Shown here piece by piece: positions 45,080-54,490 of a DNA stretch of 64,000 bases. Every line of letters starts with the position of its first letter. The first letter of the stretch is position 1. The position numbers and the translations under genes are program-made. Source of the stretch: an uncultured Dysgonomonas sp. (GTDB lineage Bacteria; Bacteroidota; Bacteroidia; Bacteroidales; Dysgonomonadaceae); contig NZ_CAKUOF010000007.1 of NCBI RefSeq assembly GCF_934668725.1, positions 62,001 through 126,000 of the forward strand, written 5' to 3'. The notes below the pieces were generated by a model. It made no database searches and was not told the DNA's origin. It saw only the letters and a list, made by a program, of their open reading frames with translations.

Positions 45080-45544
45080 CTACTCTTCTTTCAGATATTC
45101 TATTTTCGTTTTTTCTGCTGTTTCATAGGGAAAAACATCCATAAGCATTGTTTCATTAATTGATGCAATCACATAATCAGCCATGGTACCTTCCATTCCC
45201 TTTTCAATCACAGCCAGAGCTTCTTTAAGATCGCATGCCTGAGCTAACATACTCACAGCAGTCTTCTTTTCAGTTCCGCTCTTTTCATCCAGTGTGATAA
45301 AATATATCTTAGTCTTAAAATAGCGATCGCCATTTTCGTTAAAAAATAATTCGGCTAGTTTAGCGCGCTTGATATCAGCGATTGTAAAATCTCCTGATAT
45401 AAATGGCTTCAACTCTTCTATTATACGAGCTTCGGCTTCTGTAAATGACAAAGCATCCACTAAATAAGGTTCGGTTACTTTTTTCAGCGTTCCGTTTTCC
45501 ATCGTTTTATCGTAGGAAACTTTGCATTCAAACCAGTTATGCAT
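45080..45544 (-). CDS. DUF4494-family protein
   Basis: 154 residues, cytosolic. MHNWFECKVSYDKTMENGTLKKVTEPYLVDALSFTEAEARI and FFNENGDRYFKTKIYFITLDEKSGTEKK match the conserved Bacteroidetes family DUF4494, whose role is not known. It is translationally linked to yggS (2-base gap), a pairing that suggests a role near PLP or amino-acid metabolism (inference). Confidence 0.85.
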   Translation of the reverse strand: MHNWFECKVSYDKTMENGTLKKVTEPYLVDALSFTEAEARIIEELKPFISGDFTIADIKRAKLAELFFNENGDRYFKTKIYFITLDEKSGTEKKTAVSMLAQACDLKEALAVIEKGMEGTMADYVIASINETMLMDVFPYETAEKTKIEYLKEE

Positions 45545-45884
45545 AGGGTAATTTATTTATAATTAATCAGTTTTAGGTGTCAGCCCCATTATTATTCAAC
45601 AAGCGCAAGTCTATCTAACAACTCCCCTCTGTAACCAAAGAAATAAGCGCCAAATAAGACTTCCACAATTAAAAGCTCTTTATGAAAACTATTTTAGACA
45701 TAAAGAGCTCTATTTAGAAAACAAAAGTAACAATTATTTAAATAAGTTGAACCTCAATTATAAATAAAATTTATCGACCATCTGCAATTTTTAATAAGTA
45801 TTCTAAAATGCAGACTACTATATTTTAAAATTATAACTTATTATAGTTGTTCCACTTATAAAAGCAGGAGAAAAGTCCATAGCT
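45545..45884. other. intergenic region between galK end and DUF4494
   Basis: 340 bases. The only structured element is the hairpin AGCTCTTTATG (45674-45684) with CATAAAGAGCT (45699-45709), a perfect 11-bp stem, which probably terminates galK on the minus strand, with an A-rich segment on its far side giving Ts. No gene is seen. Confidence 0.5.
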
Positions 45885-47027
45885 TTATAATTTCCTCGCA
45901 CCATCTTTGATTACAACATCATAAACTTTAGGTTTGATCTTGAATTTTTGTTCGTAGCTCTCGGTTGCACGCTTGATAAAACCATCATGTAACTCATCTT
46001 TCACAAGATTAATAGTACAACCTCCGAAACCTCCACCCATAACACGAGAGCCGGTTACACCGCACTGACGGGCAACATCATTTAAGAAATCCAATTCAGG
46101 ACAACTCACTTCATATTTACGACTTAAGCCGATATGAGTTTCGTACATTTTTTTGCCTACGGTCTCATAGTCGCCTTTCTTAAGTGCTTCACAAGCATCC
46201 AACAGGCGTTGAATTTCCTCGATCACAAATTCCGCACGGATATAATCTTCTGCACTTACCTCGTTAGCTACTTCTTTCAACATATCCAATGTAGCATCTC
46301 TCAAAAATTCGACTTCGGGATGATATTTACGGATATATGAAGCTGCATTTTCACACGACTCTCTACGCTTGTTGTAAGCTGAAGATGCCAGTTCATGCTC
46401 CACGCATGTATTGATCAAAACCAATCGGTATCCTTTAGGATTGAAAGGTACATATTCGTATTCTAATGATCGACAATCTAAACGGATAAGCGATCCTTCT
46501 TTTCCAAAGCAAGATGCAAACTGATCCATGATACCACATTTCACTCCTACATAGTTATGCTCGGTAGCTTGTCCTATTTTAGCGAGTTCGAAACGGTCGA
46601 AACCTAAGTTATACATATCATTCAAGGCAAATCCAAAACAACTTTCGAGTGCTGCCGAAGAAGACATTCCTGCGCCTAGCGGTACATCTCCTGCAAACAC
46701 AACATCAAAGCCCTGTATCTTGGCTCCTCTCTTGATCATTTCGAGACACACTCCATAAATATATTTACCCCATTGTTTGATTGGAATATCATCTAGCCCA
46801 AATTCGTCCATCTCTTCAAGATCTAATGCATAAGCTCTTACTCTGTCAGCTGTACCATTTGGTTTTATTATACAATACATAGCTTTATCTATAGCACCCG
46901 GCAATACGAATCCACCGTTATAATCGGTATGTTCACCAATCAAGTTAATACGTCCGGGAGCAGTGTACACGACACCACCTTCGCCAAATAATGACTGAAA
47001 TTTTTCTTTGATTGCAGCAGTTTTCAT
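45885..47027 (-). CDS. galK: galactokinase
   Basis: 380 residues, GHMP kinase. Galactokinase signature GRINLIGEHTDYNGGFVLPGAID (residues 25-48), ATP loop GDVPLGAGMSSSAALES (about 115), and GSRVMGGGFGGCTINLV (GHMP C-terminal). Phosphorylates galactose at C1 as the first Leloir step. The usual partners galT, galE and mutarotase are not adjacent in this window, so the gene seems to be separate. Confidence 0.95.
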   Translation of the reverse strand: MKTAAIKEKFQSLFGEGGVVYTAPGRINLIGEHTDYNGGFVLPGAIDKAMYCIIKPNGTADRVRAYALDLEEMDEFGLDDIPIKQWGKYIYGVCLEMIKRGAKIQGFDVVFAGDVPLGAGMSSSAALESCFGFALNDMYNLGFDRFELAKIGQATEHNYVGVKCGIMDQFASCFGKEGSLIRLDCRSLEYEYVPFNPKGYRLVLINTCVEHELASSAYNKRRESCENAASYIRKYHPEVEFLRDATLDMLKEVANEVSAEDYIRAEFVIEEIQRLLDACEALKKGDYETVGKKMYETHIGLSRKYEVSCPELDFLNDVARQCGVTGSRVMGGGFGGCTINLVKDELHDGFIKRATESYEQKFKIKPKVYDVVIKDGARKL

Positions 47028-47426
47028 GGTTTTGGAATATTTTTTATATGGTTAATTATAATTATTTTTCGTATATAGATTACAGTAAATTATTTCATAG
47101 CATACTATTAAATTCGGATAAATAGCAAGTCGAGATGTTGACTTAATCAGTATTCACGGCTTCGAATTTATAGGTGGTGTAAAATTAACATTTATTTCTT
47201 TACTGAATAACCTTTTTTGAACAAATGGAAACTTTTTCATTCTTTTAACTATGAAATGAGTAGTTCTCCTATATAGAGTGGTAATTTAAGATTGTGATTC
47301 GTATCTTTAAATATAGATTCTCAATCCTAAGAATACTATTTTACAACAGTTAATACCACTGTTTACTAGAAATCATCTACACAAATTCATACCTTTGTAT
47401 CTAAATTTAGATTAGTATTTGATCTC
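47028..47426. other. divergent intergenic region galK / cob operon
   Basis: 399 AT-rich bases. It carries the cobQ -7 box at 47390-47397 and a perfect palindrome at 47399-47412. No adenosylcobalamin riboswitch features (no GCCACTG B12 box or GC-rich P-stems) can be seen. Confidence 0.45.
47390..47412 (+). promoter_or_regulatory. promoter and palindromic operator of the cobalamin operon
   Basis: TACCTTTG (47390-47397) matches TAnnTTTG. Immediately behind it ATCTAAATTTAGAT (47399-47412) is a perfect 14-bp palindrome overlapping the expected transcript start, where a repressor would bind. The regulator is unknown. Confidence 0.5.
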
Positions 47427-48905
47427 ATGGAGAAACTCCGACCAATCATGTTTGCCGGAACAGGTAGCGATGTTGGCAAAAGCGTTATTGCAGCCGCTTT
47501 TTGTCGCATATTTTTGCAAGATGGCTACCATCCCGCCCCTTTTAAAGCTCAAAATATGGCTCTCAACTCTTTCGCAACCCCCGAAGGGCTGGAAATAGGA
47601 CGGGCACAAGCCGTACAGGCAGAAGCAGCAGGTATTCCCTGCCATACGGATATGAACCCTTTGCTACTGAAACCGACTACCGATAAAGTAGCTCAAGTAG
47701 TATTAAACGGAAAACCATATGGCAACCAAAGTGCTTACCAGTACTTTAAGAAAGAAGGGCGTGATGTTCTTCGAAATGCAGTAAATAATGCATTCAATCG
47801 TCTAGAAAAGCGTTTCAATCCTATCGTAATGGAAGGTGCCGGAAGTGTATCAGAAATAAATCTACGCGAAACCGATATTGTAAACCTTCCAATGGCTATA
47901 CATGCAGGAGCTGATGTTATTCTGGTGGCAGATATCGATCGTGGCGGAGTATTTGCCAGTGTGTACGGCTCCATAATGCTTATGACGGAAGAAGAACGAA
48001 AGCATACCAAAGGCATTCTTATCAACAAATTCAGAGGCGACATGAGGCTCTTTGAATCGGGTGTAAAGATAATAGAAGACCTTTGTGGGATTCCCGTTAT
48101 TGGTGTTGTGCCTTATTATAAAGATATTTACATTGAAGAAGAGGATTCTGTAATGCTCCAGACCAAGAATTTACAGGCATCACACGACAAAGTAAATATT
48201 GCGGTTATATTGCTCAGACACCTGTCCAATTTCACCGATTTCAATATACTTGAACGCGATCCTCGTGTTCATTTATATTACACTAATAATACAGATGAAA
48301 TTGAGAAAGCCGATATAATACTTATTCCCGGAAGTAAAAGTACACTTTCGGATCTCTACGAATTACGACGCAATGGTGTTGCCCAAAGTATCATCAAAGC
48401 CCATAAAGATGGAGCCACAGTGATGGGTATTTGCGGAGGCTACCAAATGATGGGACAAGAAGTATGTGACCCATTGCATGTAGAAGGATCAATAGAGCGA
48501 TTACCGGGATTAGGGCTTCTGCCGATCTCTACGGAAATGCAAGGCGAAAAGGTGACACAACAAGTTCAATTTTCGTTTCTTGATTCTGAGTCGTCATGCG
48601 AAGGTTACGAAATACACATGGGTACAACAATTCCAGTTGAAGGTGCTAAGGAAAGTCCCCTCAATCGTTTGACCGACGGGACTACCGATGGCTTTTACCT
48701 TAACCGAAAATGCTTCGGTACATACATTCACGGTATCTTAGATAACGGAGTATTTATTGATTTCTTACTCGAACCTTATGCTGAGAAATTATCAAGTAAA
48801 CCTTTCGATTTTAAAGCATACAAAGAAGAACAGTATAACAAATTGGCCGACCATGTACGCAAAAATGTAAATATGGATCTGGTGTATAAAATATTGACGA
48901 CCTGA
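47427..48905 (+). CDS. cobQ: cobyric acid synthase (glutamine-hydrolysing)
   Basis: 492 residues. Amidates four carboxyls of adenosylcobyrinic diamide using glutamine. N-terminal dethiobiotin-synthetase-like ATPase domain begins MFAGTGSDVGKSVIAAAFCRIF; QNMALNSFATPEGLEIGRAQAVQAEAAGI and DIDRGGVFASVYG are CobQ signatures. The C-terminal glutamine amidotransferase has the nucleophile cysteine in GICGGYQMMG and the His in YIHGILDN. First gene of the operon; the aminotransferase gene starts 1 base after its stop. Confidence 0.96.
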   Translation: MEKLRPIMFAGTGSDVGKSVIAAAFCRIFLQDGYHPAPFKAQNMALNSFATPEGLEIGRAQAVQAEAAGIPCHTDMNPLLLKPTTDKVAQVVLNGKPYGNQSAYQYFKKEGRDVLRNAVNNAFNRLEKRFNPIVMEGAGSVSEINLRETDIVNLPMAIHAGADVILVADIDRGGVFASVYGSIMLMTEEERKHTKGILINKFRGDMRLFESGVKIIEDLCGIPVIGVVPYYKDIYIEEEDSVMLQTKNLQASHDKVNIAVILLRHLSNFTDFNILERDPRVHLYYTNNTDEIEKADIILIPGSKSTLSDLYELRRNGVAQSIIKAHKDGATVMGICGGYQMMGQEVCDPLHVEGSIERLPGLGLLPISTEMQGEKVTQQVQFSFLDSESSCEGYEIHMGTTIPVEGAKESPLNRLTDGTTDGFYLNRKCFGTYIHGILDNGVFIDFLLEPYAEKLSSKPFDFKAYKEEQYNKLADHVRKNVNMDLVYKILTT

Positions 48906-48906
48906 G

Positions 48907-49932
48907 ATGATAACAGGACATGGCGATGACGCCTATCAATTCGACCACAAGATTGTAAGTAATTTCAGCTCCAATGTATACAATAAGTTTGATCTGAAAG
49001 ACCTGAAAGAGTATCTGTGGACAAATATTTCCTCAATACATTCTTATCCTGAACCCGATGCACTTACATTGAGAAAGTTCATCGGGCAAAAACTGGGAAT
49101 CTCAAAGGGCGAAATAGGCGTTACAAACGGAGCTACAGAGGCAATATACCTCATTGCCCAAGCCTTTAGAGGGAGTAAAACAGCGGTACTGATCCCGACA
49201 TTCAGAGAATATGAGGATGCTTGCGAGATACATGACCATAATCTCTACGATATTGACTCACTAGAAGATATTCAACCCGACACACAATTGGTATGGTTGT
49301 GTAACCCTAATAACCCGACAGGCGAAATATATGACAAAGAATACCTGGAAAGAATAATATCAAACAATCCGAACACTTGTTTTGTTATAGATCAATCGTA
49401 TGCAGCATTTACTAACCATATTATTTGGAGTGCTTCGCAAGCGTTGAAATTCAACAATGTCGTTTTGCTTCATTCTTTAACTAAATGCTATGCAATTCCC
49501 GGATTACGCTTGGGCTATATTACTGCTCAAAAAAATAAGATAGACAAGATTAAACATTACAGTATGCCTTGGTCCGTGAATCAATTGGCTCAGTTAGCCG
49601 GTTTATATTTATTGGACAATGCATTGTATGATTTCTCTGATTACTTACAAGAGTCTCAACGTGTACAAAAGCAATTGGCGGAAGTATCGGGAGTCAAAGT
49701 ACATACTTCGGGAATGCACTTCTTTCTTTGCCAATTAGAAATAGGCAAAGCTGCCGATCTCAAAAAGTATCTAGTAGAAAAGTACTGCTTTCTAATTCGA
49801 GATGCTGCTAATTTCAGAGGACTAAACGAAAGTTACTTTCGCATTGCAGTGCAAGAAGAATCAAATAATAACCTACTAGTAAAAGCGATCAAAGAATGGA
49901 TTAGGTCTCAGACCTCTCTATTGATTGGGTAG
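48907..49932 (+). CDS. cobD: L-threonine-O-3-phosphate decarboxylase (CobD type)
   Basis: 341 residues, PLP-dependent aminotransferase fold type I. It starts MITGHGDDAYQFD, with CNPNNPTGEIYD, DQSYAAFTNH and HSLTKCYAIPGLRLGYI (PLP lysine in SLTKCY). In S. enterica CobD makes (R)-1-amino-2-propanol phosphate, the linker of the nucleotide loop. Histidinol-phosphate aminotransferases look similar, but the position between cobQ and cbiB decides for CobD. Confidence 0.88.
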   Translation: MITGHGDDAYQFDHKIVSNFSSNVYNKFDLKDLKEYLWTNISSIHSYPEPDALTLRKFIGQKLGISKGEIGVTNGATEAIYLIAQAFRGSKTAVLIPTFREYEDACEIHDHNLYDIDSLEDIQPDTQLVWLCNPNNPTGEIYDKEYLERIISNNPNTCFVIDQSYAAFTNHIIWSASQALKFNNVVLLHSLTKCYAIPGLRLGYITAQKNKIDKIKHYSMPWSVNQLAQLAGLYLLDNALYDFSDYLQESQRVQKQLAEVSGVKVHTSGMHFFLCQLEIGKAADLKKYLVEKYCFLIRDAANFRGLNESYFRIAVQEESNNNLLVKAIKEWIRSQTSLLIG

Positions 49933-49952
49933 TATAAAAAACAAAGACTGTT

Positions 49953-50921
49953 ATGACTTTAGAATATACCAATAGTAGTATTCTTTTACTGATAATACCT
50001 CTTGTTATTGGATGGATTGCAGATCGGTTGTTTGGAGACCCGTCATCACTCCCTCATCCGATTGTAGCCTTTGGTAAAATAATAGCAAGGGGAGAAAAAT
50101 TATTAAATAAAGGTACATCCAGAATATTCAAAGGGGCAGCCTTTTCTATATTTCTGATTGCTGGATGTTTTCTTCTTTTCTTCTACCTGAATAAAGGCCT
50201 GATCTCTATAAATCCATATTTAGCGATAGGATTCAATGCCATAATGGTATTCTTCTGTCTGGCAGGAAAAACTCTTGCAGATGAGGTAAGAGACGTTTTC
50301 ATCGCAACCGACAAATCGACAGAAGACGGACGCAAACAGGTCGCACGAATTGTAGGACGAGATACATCTCAATTATCGCCCCAGCAAATACGGACGGCTG
50401 CACTCGAAACTTTATCCGAGAATCTGAGCGATGGAGTTATAGCACCACTCTTCTGGTACCTACTATTAGGAGTACCGGGTATGGCCGCTTATAAAATGAT
50501 CAATACACTGGATTCAATGATCGGTTATAAAAATGAACGGTACAAAGATTTTGGATGTTGGGCAGCACATATAGATGATATTGCCAATTATATTCCTGCC
50601 CGATTAACCGCTTTATTAATGCTTATTGTCAGCAGTAGGCTGTCTTTACTATCTTTCATTTCTAAATATGGGTCACAACATGCCAGTCCAAACTCAGGAT
50701 ATCCCGAATCAGCTTTAGCCGGTATCCTCAATTGCAGGTTTGGAGGTCCCAACCATTATTTTGGTCAATTAGTGGATAAACCCTATATAGGAACTACAGA
50801 CAGAGCTATTACTACTGAAGATATGCAGGTAGCAGTCAACATAAATCAACGAACAGAAATACTTATGATTTTAATAATCATTGTATTGAGTATTACTAAT
50901 ATATTTCCTTTACTTAATTAA
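49953..50921 (+). CDS. cbiB: adenosylcobinamide-phosphate synthase CbiB
   Basis: 322 residues, integral membrane protein with about five helices. DRLFGDPSSLPHPIVAFGKIIARGEKLLN, VGRDTSQLSPQQIRTAALETLSENLSDGVIAPLFWYLLLG and NTLDSMIGYKNERYKDFGCWAAHIDDIANYIPARLTAL are family motifs. It joins cobyric acid with the aminopropanol phosphate from CobD. The next gene starts 7 bases downstream. Confidence 0.95.
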   Translation: MTLEYTNSSILLLIIPLVIGWIADRLFGDPSSLPHPIVAFGKIIARGEKLLNKGTSRIFKGAAFSIFLIAGCFLLFFYLNKGLISINPYLAIGFNAIMVFFCLAGKTLADEVRDVFIATDKSTEDGRKQVARIVGRDTSQLSPQQIRTAALETLSENLSDGVIAPLFWYLLLGVPGMAAYKMINTLDSMIGYKNERYKDFGCWAAHIDDIANYIPARLTALLMLIVSSRLSLLSFISKYGSQHASPNSGYPESALAGILNCRFGGPNHYFGQLVDKPYIGTTDRAITTEDMQVAVNINQRTEILMILIIIVLSITNIFPLLN

Positions 50922-50928
50922 ATTGATC

Positions 50929-51504
50929 ATGAAAATATATACTAAAGGTGGCGATAAAGGCAAAACAGGCATACATGGAGGTCAACGAGTAGATAAAGAT
51001 GATATTCGTATCGAAGCTAACGGAACTATTGATGAATTAAATTCGATAATCGGTGTAGTACGGGCATACCTTCCACGAGAACACGAATTTCAGTCTGTAT
51101 TATTCAAGATCCAAACCGAATTAATGGTGGTTATGTCTCATGTGGCAACCCCTTCCGAAATGCGGGAAAAGAATCCGAATAAGCTTCCCGAAGATCTAGC
51201 TAAGTTCTGTGAAGAATGTATGGATAGTATGACTGACAGAATGGGCGAAAGTAAGACCTTCGTTTTACCGGGAGGAACACTCGCTTCTGCTCATCTACAA
51301 TTGGCAAGAACCATTGCAAGAAGAAGCGAACGCCGTTTATGGACGTTGAATAAACAAGATGAAGTTCCGGCAAATATACTGCAATTTATAAACCGCCTGT
51401 CTGATCTGTTCTTCACAATGGCTCGATTCGATATGTTTCAAGAAGGAACGGATGAAGAACGTTGGCACGACTTTTTATACAAACGTAAAAAGAATGATGA
51501 CTAA
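50929..51504 (+). CDS. cob(I)alamin adenosyltransferase, PduO type
   Basis: 191 residues from the ATG at 50929 (MKIYTKGGDKGKTGIHGGQ). It adenosylates corrinoids from ATP. Contains TKGGDKGKTG (ATP site), TIDELNSIIGVVRAY, and IARRSERRLWTL with RFMDEV-like FINRLSDLFFTMARFD. The PduO group, not the CobA group. It overlaps the end of cbiB context by a 7-base gap and is followed at once by cobU. Confidence 0.95.
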   Translation: MKIYTKGGDKGKTGIHGGQRVDKDDIRIEANGTIDELNSIIGVVRAYLPREHEFQSVLFKIQTELMVVMSHVATPSEMREKNPNKLPEDLAKFCEECMDSMTDRMGESKTFVLPGGTLASAHLQLARTIARRSERRLWTLNKQDEVPANILQFINRLSDLFFTMARFDMFQEGTDEERWHDFLYKRKKNDD

Positions 51505-52017
51505 ATGGCAAAAGAAATTATACTAATTACAGGAGGACAACGATCGGGGAAAAGTAACTACGCCCAACAAACAGCTCTATCCCTATCTGAGAACCCGGTC
51601 TATCTGGCAACTTCGCGAATTTGGGACGAAGAACACCAAAAGCGTATCGAACGCCACAAAGCAGACAGAGGCACTGAATGGACTAATATAGAAGAAGAGA
51701 AACAGTTAAGCAACCATCGGCTTGAAAACAGGGTTGTATTGGTAGATTGCGTTACTTTATGGGCTACAAACTTTTTCTTTGACAACAATTCGGATGTAGA
51801 TTTATCTCTAGCTATGATAAAGGACGAATTTGATAAGTTGATTCAGCAAGAAGCTCAATTTATTTTCGTTAGTAATGAAATTGGATTAGGAGGAACATCT
51901 GAAAATAAAGCACAAAGGTTATTTATGGATCTGCAAGGATGGATAAATCAGTATATTGCATCCAAAGCCAATAAGGTATATCTGATGGTTTCGGGAATAC
52001 CTATTCAAGTTAAGTAA
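51505..52017 (+). CDS. cobU: adenosylcobinamide kinase / guanylyltransferase CobU
   Basis: 170 residues. P-loop GGQRSGKSNYAQ (residues 10-21), the guanylylated histidine region RIERHKADRG, then VLVDCVTLWATN and SNEIGLGGTSENKAQRLFMDLQGWINQYIASKANKVYLMVSGIP. Phosphorylates adenosylcobinamide and turns it to the GDP form. It begins directly after the adenosyltransferase stop. The following genes cobT, cobS and cobC, which usually follow, are missing here; the operon ends at a terminator (52029-52065). Confidence 0.95.
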   Translation: MAKEIILITGGQRSGKSNYAQQTALSLSENPVYLATSRIWDEEHQKRIERHKADRGTEWTNIEEEKQLSNHRLENRVVLVDCVTLWATNFFFDNNSDVDLSLAMIKDEFDKLIQQEAQFIFVSNEIGLGGTSENKAQRLFMDLQGWINQYIASKANKVYLMVSGIPIQVK

Positions 52018-52028
52018 TATGTACAAAT

Positions 52029-52065
52029 AAAAAGAGCTGCCTTTACAGACAGCTCTTTTTTATCT
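52029..52065 (+). terminator. terminator of the cobalamin operon
   Basis: AAAAAGAGCTG (52029-52039) pairs with CAGCTCTTTTT (52050-52060), followed by T. It also faces the convergent SPOR gene. Confidence 0.8.
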
Positions 52066-52083
52066 CTTATTATATAGCATATT

Positions 52084-53163
52084 TTAATTTCTCTTTGTAA
52101 ACACCCAAGCATCGTTTAATTTAGGATTGCTCTTCTTAAATGAAGCCAAGTATTTTTCAGCTTGAGCTTTATCTTCAAAAGAGGCTACATATATTCTATT
52201 ACGGTCTCCTGAATTAACGATATTAGCATCTTTATACCCTTGTGATTTAAAGGTCTTAAGAGCTTTTTGTGCTTCTGATTTGCTGCCAGCACTACCTATT
52301 ATTACAAAGAATTTTGGTTCAACAGCCTTCTTCACGGTAGAAGTTTCTGCAACAGTAGTAGCTTTCGCAACCTTTGCTGGTTCTGCTTTTTGAGTAATAG
52401 CAGGAGCTATTTTTTCTATTTTAGGTTCTTCTTTCTTTATTTCAACTTCTACTATTGGATCTTCTACCTCAGTAGAGTACATTAACTCTTCTGTTGCAGT
52501 AATATCTAATGAGTTATCCATCGGAACACTTCCAACAGAATTTGAATGGCTAGCGGAAGCCGAAATCAAGTCTGTAAAGAATCCTGATTTTTGTACATTA
52601 TTATTCTCGTCCTCAGAGATAGGAGTAGAAGTTACAAAAAAGACCAGAATAGCCGCTGCAGTTGCAGCAACTCCGGCAAATACTCTTTTATAAATCGAGC
52701 GTCTATTATTGACAATAGATACTTTCTGTATTTCCTGAATATCAACCAATCTTCTAATATCCAACACCGACAATCCGAATGTCTCGGAATGATAGGCTGA
52801 GATATTATTATTAGGCTCAAAGCTCAAACGACCATCTGTTTCTTGTGACAATTTGCCCAACAATCCTAATTGTATGGGTTGTCTTAAAGCAAGGATCGTA
52901 TTCAACCTCTTCACCACATCTCCAATACGTTTGCAAGCAATATCATATGATATAGAATATGCATTCATATATGACTCCGCCAACAAACCATCGTTATACT
53001 TAAGATCGGGGTTAAAACCAACGATAACCTTTGGTGGTGTAATAGAACCATCGGCAGCTATTTTAGCCACTTCACGATTCAATACAAAACCTCCAAAATC
53101 CGGTATAATCACACAGTCATGCTTCTGTATCAGGTAATCTATATGCGATGTAAATTCTTTCAT
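52084..53163 (-). CDS. HU-like/CCDC81-type DNA-binding and SPOR-domain membrane protein
   Basis: 359 residues. The N-terminal half (1-135: SHIDYLIQKHDCVIIPDFGGFVLNREVAKI and VVKRLNTILALRQPIQLGLLGKLSQ) is the two-part CCDC81-type HU-like domain of Bacteroidetes. One transmembrane segment lies at about 175-193 (FAGVAATAAAILVFFVTSTP). A Pro/Glu/Lys-rich linker is followed by a SPOR domain (about 285-355: FFVIIGSAGSKSEAQKALKTF... NRIYVASF), which binds denuded peptidoglycan. Such a layout would tie a nucleoid-like domain in the cytosol to the cell wall. Confidence 0.88.
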   Translation of the reverse strand: MKEFTSHIDYLIQKHDCVIIPDFGGFVLNREVAKIAADGSITPPKVIVGFNPDLKYNDGLLAESYMNAYSISYDIACKRIGDVVKRLNTILALRQPIQLGLLGKLSQETDGRLSFEPNNNISAYHSETFGLSVLDIRRLVDIQEIQKVSIVNNRRSIYKRVFAGVAATAAAILVFFVTSTPISEDENNNVQKSGFFTDLISASASHSNSVGSVPMDNSLDITATEELMYSTEVEDPIVEVEIKKEEPKIEKIAPAITQKAEPAKVAKATTVAETSTVKKAVEPKFFVIIGSAGSKSEAQKALKTFKSQGYKDANIVNSGDRNRIYVASFEDKAQAEKYLASFKKSNPKLNDAWVFTKRN

Positions 53164-53386
53164 ATTACAAATATAAGAGATAGTATTTAAGGAATCATTC
53201 TTTTAAGTTATCAAAATCAGATAGAATTTTTTTATATCTGGTAATCTATTGAATACCAATCACCGCCTATTTTTCTGAGATTTTATGGTTGCAAAAAACA
53301 CAAATAATGCTACATAACATATAAATATAGGCTGTTACAAATTAAAATAATTGTTAACATTGCATATCCAATCCTTGAATCTAATA

Positions 53387-54490
53387 CTATTTCTTTTTTA
53401 GAACCTCTCTAAAAAGGCTATCATACTGAAATATTATCGACTTCCATGAATAATTATTGATAATTTGTGCTTTATTGTTCTCTATAAAAATCTGTCTTTT
53501 ATCATCACCTAAAGAATTGACATTACAAATTATAGAGGCAACATCTTTATCCTTAACAAAGTATAGAGTATTATTGTTCAGCACCAACTTGTTAAACTTA
53601 TTATCATGTGAAGCAATCAACGCTTGAGAGGCCATTGCTTCTAATAATGAAGGATTAGTCCCACCCACAGAATGTCCATGAAAATACAATGTGCAATAAT
53701 AGCGAAGACTATCCAAGATCTCTTTCTTATACACTGCACCCAGAAAATGAATATTAGTATTCCGATATTTTGTCTGAAGAAATCTCCCATACTTTGTATC
53801 TGTATTACCAATTACCAAAAATGGACGGGAATCATTCGACAAGACGTATCCATCAAGAATCATTTCGATATTATTCTCAGGTTCTAAACGGGCAATCAAT
53901 AAAAAATAGTTATTAGCTGTCACATTATAGGGAGATAGCAACTCCTCATCAAAGTGCTCAACTATATCAGCACCATAAGCAACACAAAACGACTCTGCAT
54001 TAAACACTTCCTTATAATACTCTTGGATTGCTGGATTATCGGAAACTAAATAATCCGATTTACGAACAGCTATTTTCTCCAGTTTTTTTATTAGTTGACG
54101 AGTAAAATAATTCCACTTGCTTCTTTTCCATTCTATTCCATCCATATTGGTAATTACGATGGGCGAATTTTTCTTTAGCAAATAATAAGAGGGTGCATTA
54201 CTATGGTAGCCGGCTTCGTATATAATATCAAAATCCTGTTTCAATGCATCCTTCATACACAAGTAGTCATATACAAAATTAGCGGCAGCACCTATTTGCT
54301 TCTCTGGACTATATATCTTCCTGATGGTAACACCTCTGAACTCGGGTTGATCGTACTCATGAAAATGCACGTTATATACTGTAACAGAATGCCCAAGTTT
54401 GACCAGCCCGACAGATAAATATTCTGCAAACTGTTCAAATCCCCCATAACTATTGGGGATACCTCTGGTTCCTAGTATAGCTATTTTCAT
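53387..54490 (-). CDS. GT4-family glycosyltransferase with DUF1972 N-terminal domain
   Basis: 367 residues. MKIAILGTRGIPNSYGGFEQFAEYLSVGLVKLGHSVTVY is the DUF1972 start typical of rhamnosyltransferase-like enzymes (RgpA-related, WsaF-like). ARLEPENNIEMILDGY and GGTNPSLLEAMASQALIASHD give the GT-B donor site, with the E-x7-E-like element NPSLLEAMA. Last gene of the exopolysaccharide operon; 4-base overlap with the preceding glycosyltransferase. The sugar is not known. Confidence 0.88.
   Translation of the reverse strand: MKIAILGTRGIPNSYGGFEQFAEYLSVGLVKLGHSVTVYNVHFHEYDQPEFRGVTIRKIYSPEKQIGAAANFVYDYLCMKDALKQDFDIIYEAGYHSNAPSYYLLKKNSPIVITNMDGIEWKRSKWNYFTRQLIKKLEKIAVRKSDYLVSDNPAIQEYYKEVFNAESFCVAYGADIVEHFDEELLSPYNVTANNYFLLIARLEPENNIEMILDGYVLSNDSRPFLVIGNTDTKYGRFLQTKYRNTNIHFLGAVYKKEILDSLRYYCTLYFHGHSVGGTNPSLLEAMASQALIASHDNKFNKLVLNNNTLYFVKDKDVASIICNVNSLGDDKRQIFIENNKAQIINNYSWKSIIFQYDSLFREVLKKK

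Noticed and set aside
47028..47426. Cobalamin riboswitch upstream of cobQ
   Set aside because: No B12 box or matching stems seen; the region is AT-rich and the -7 box is only 30 bases before the start codon.
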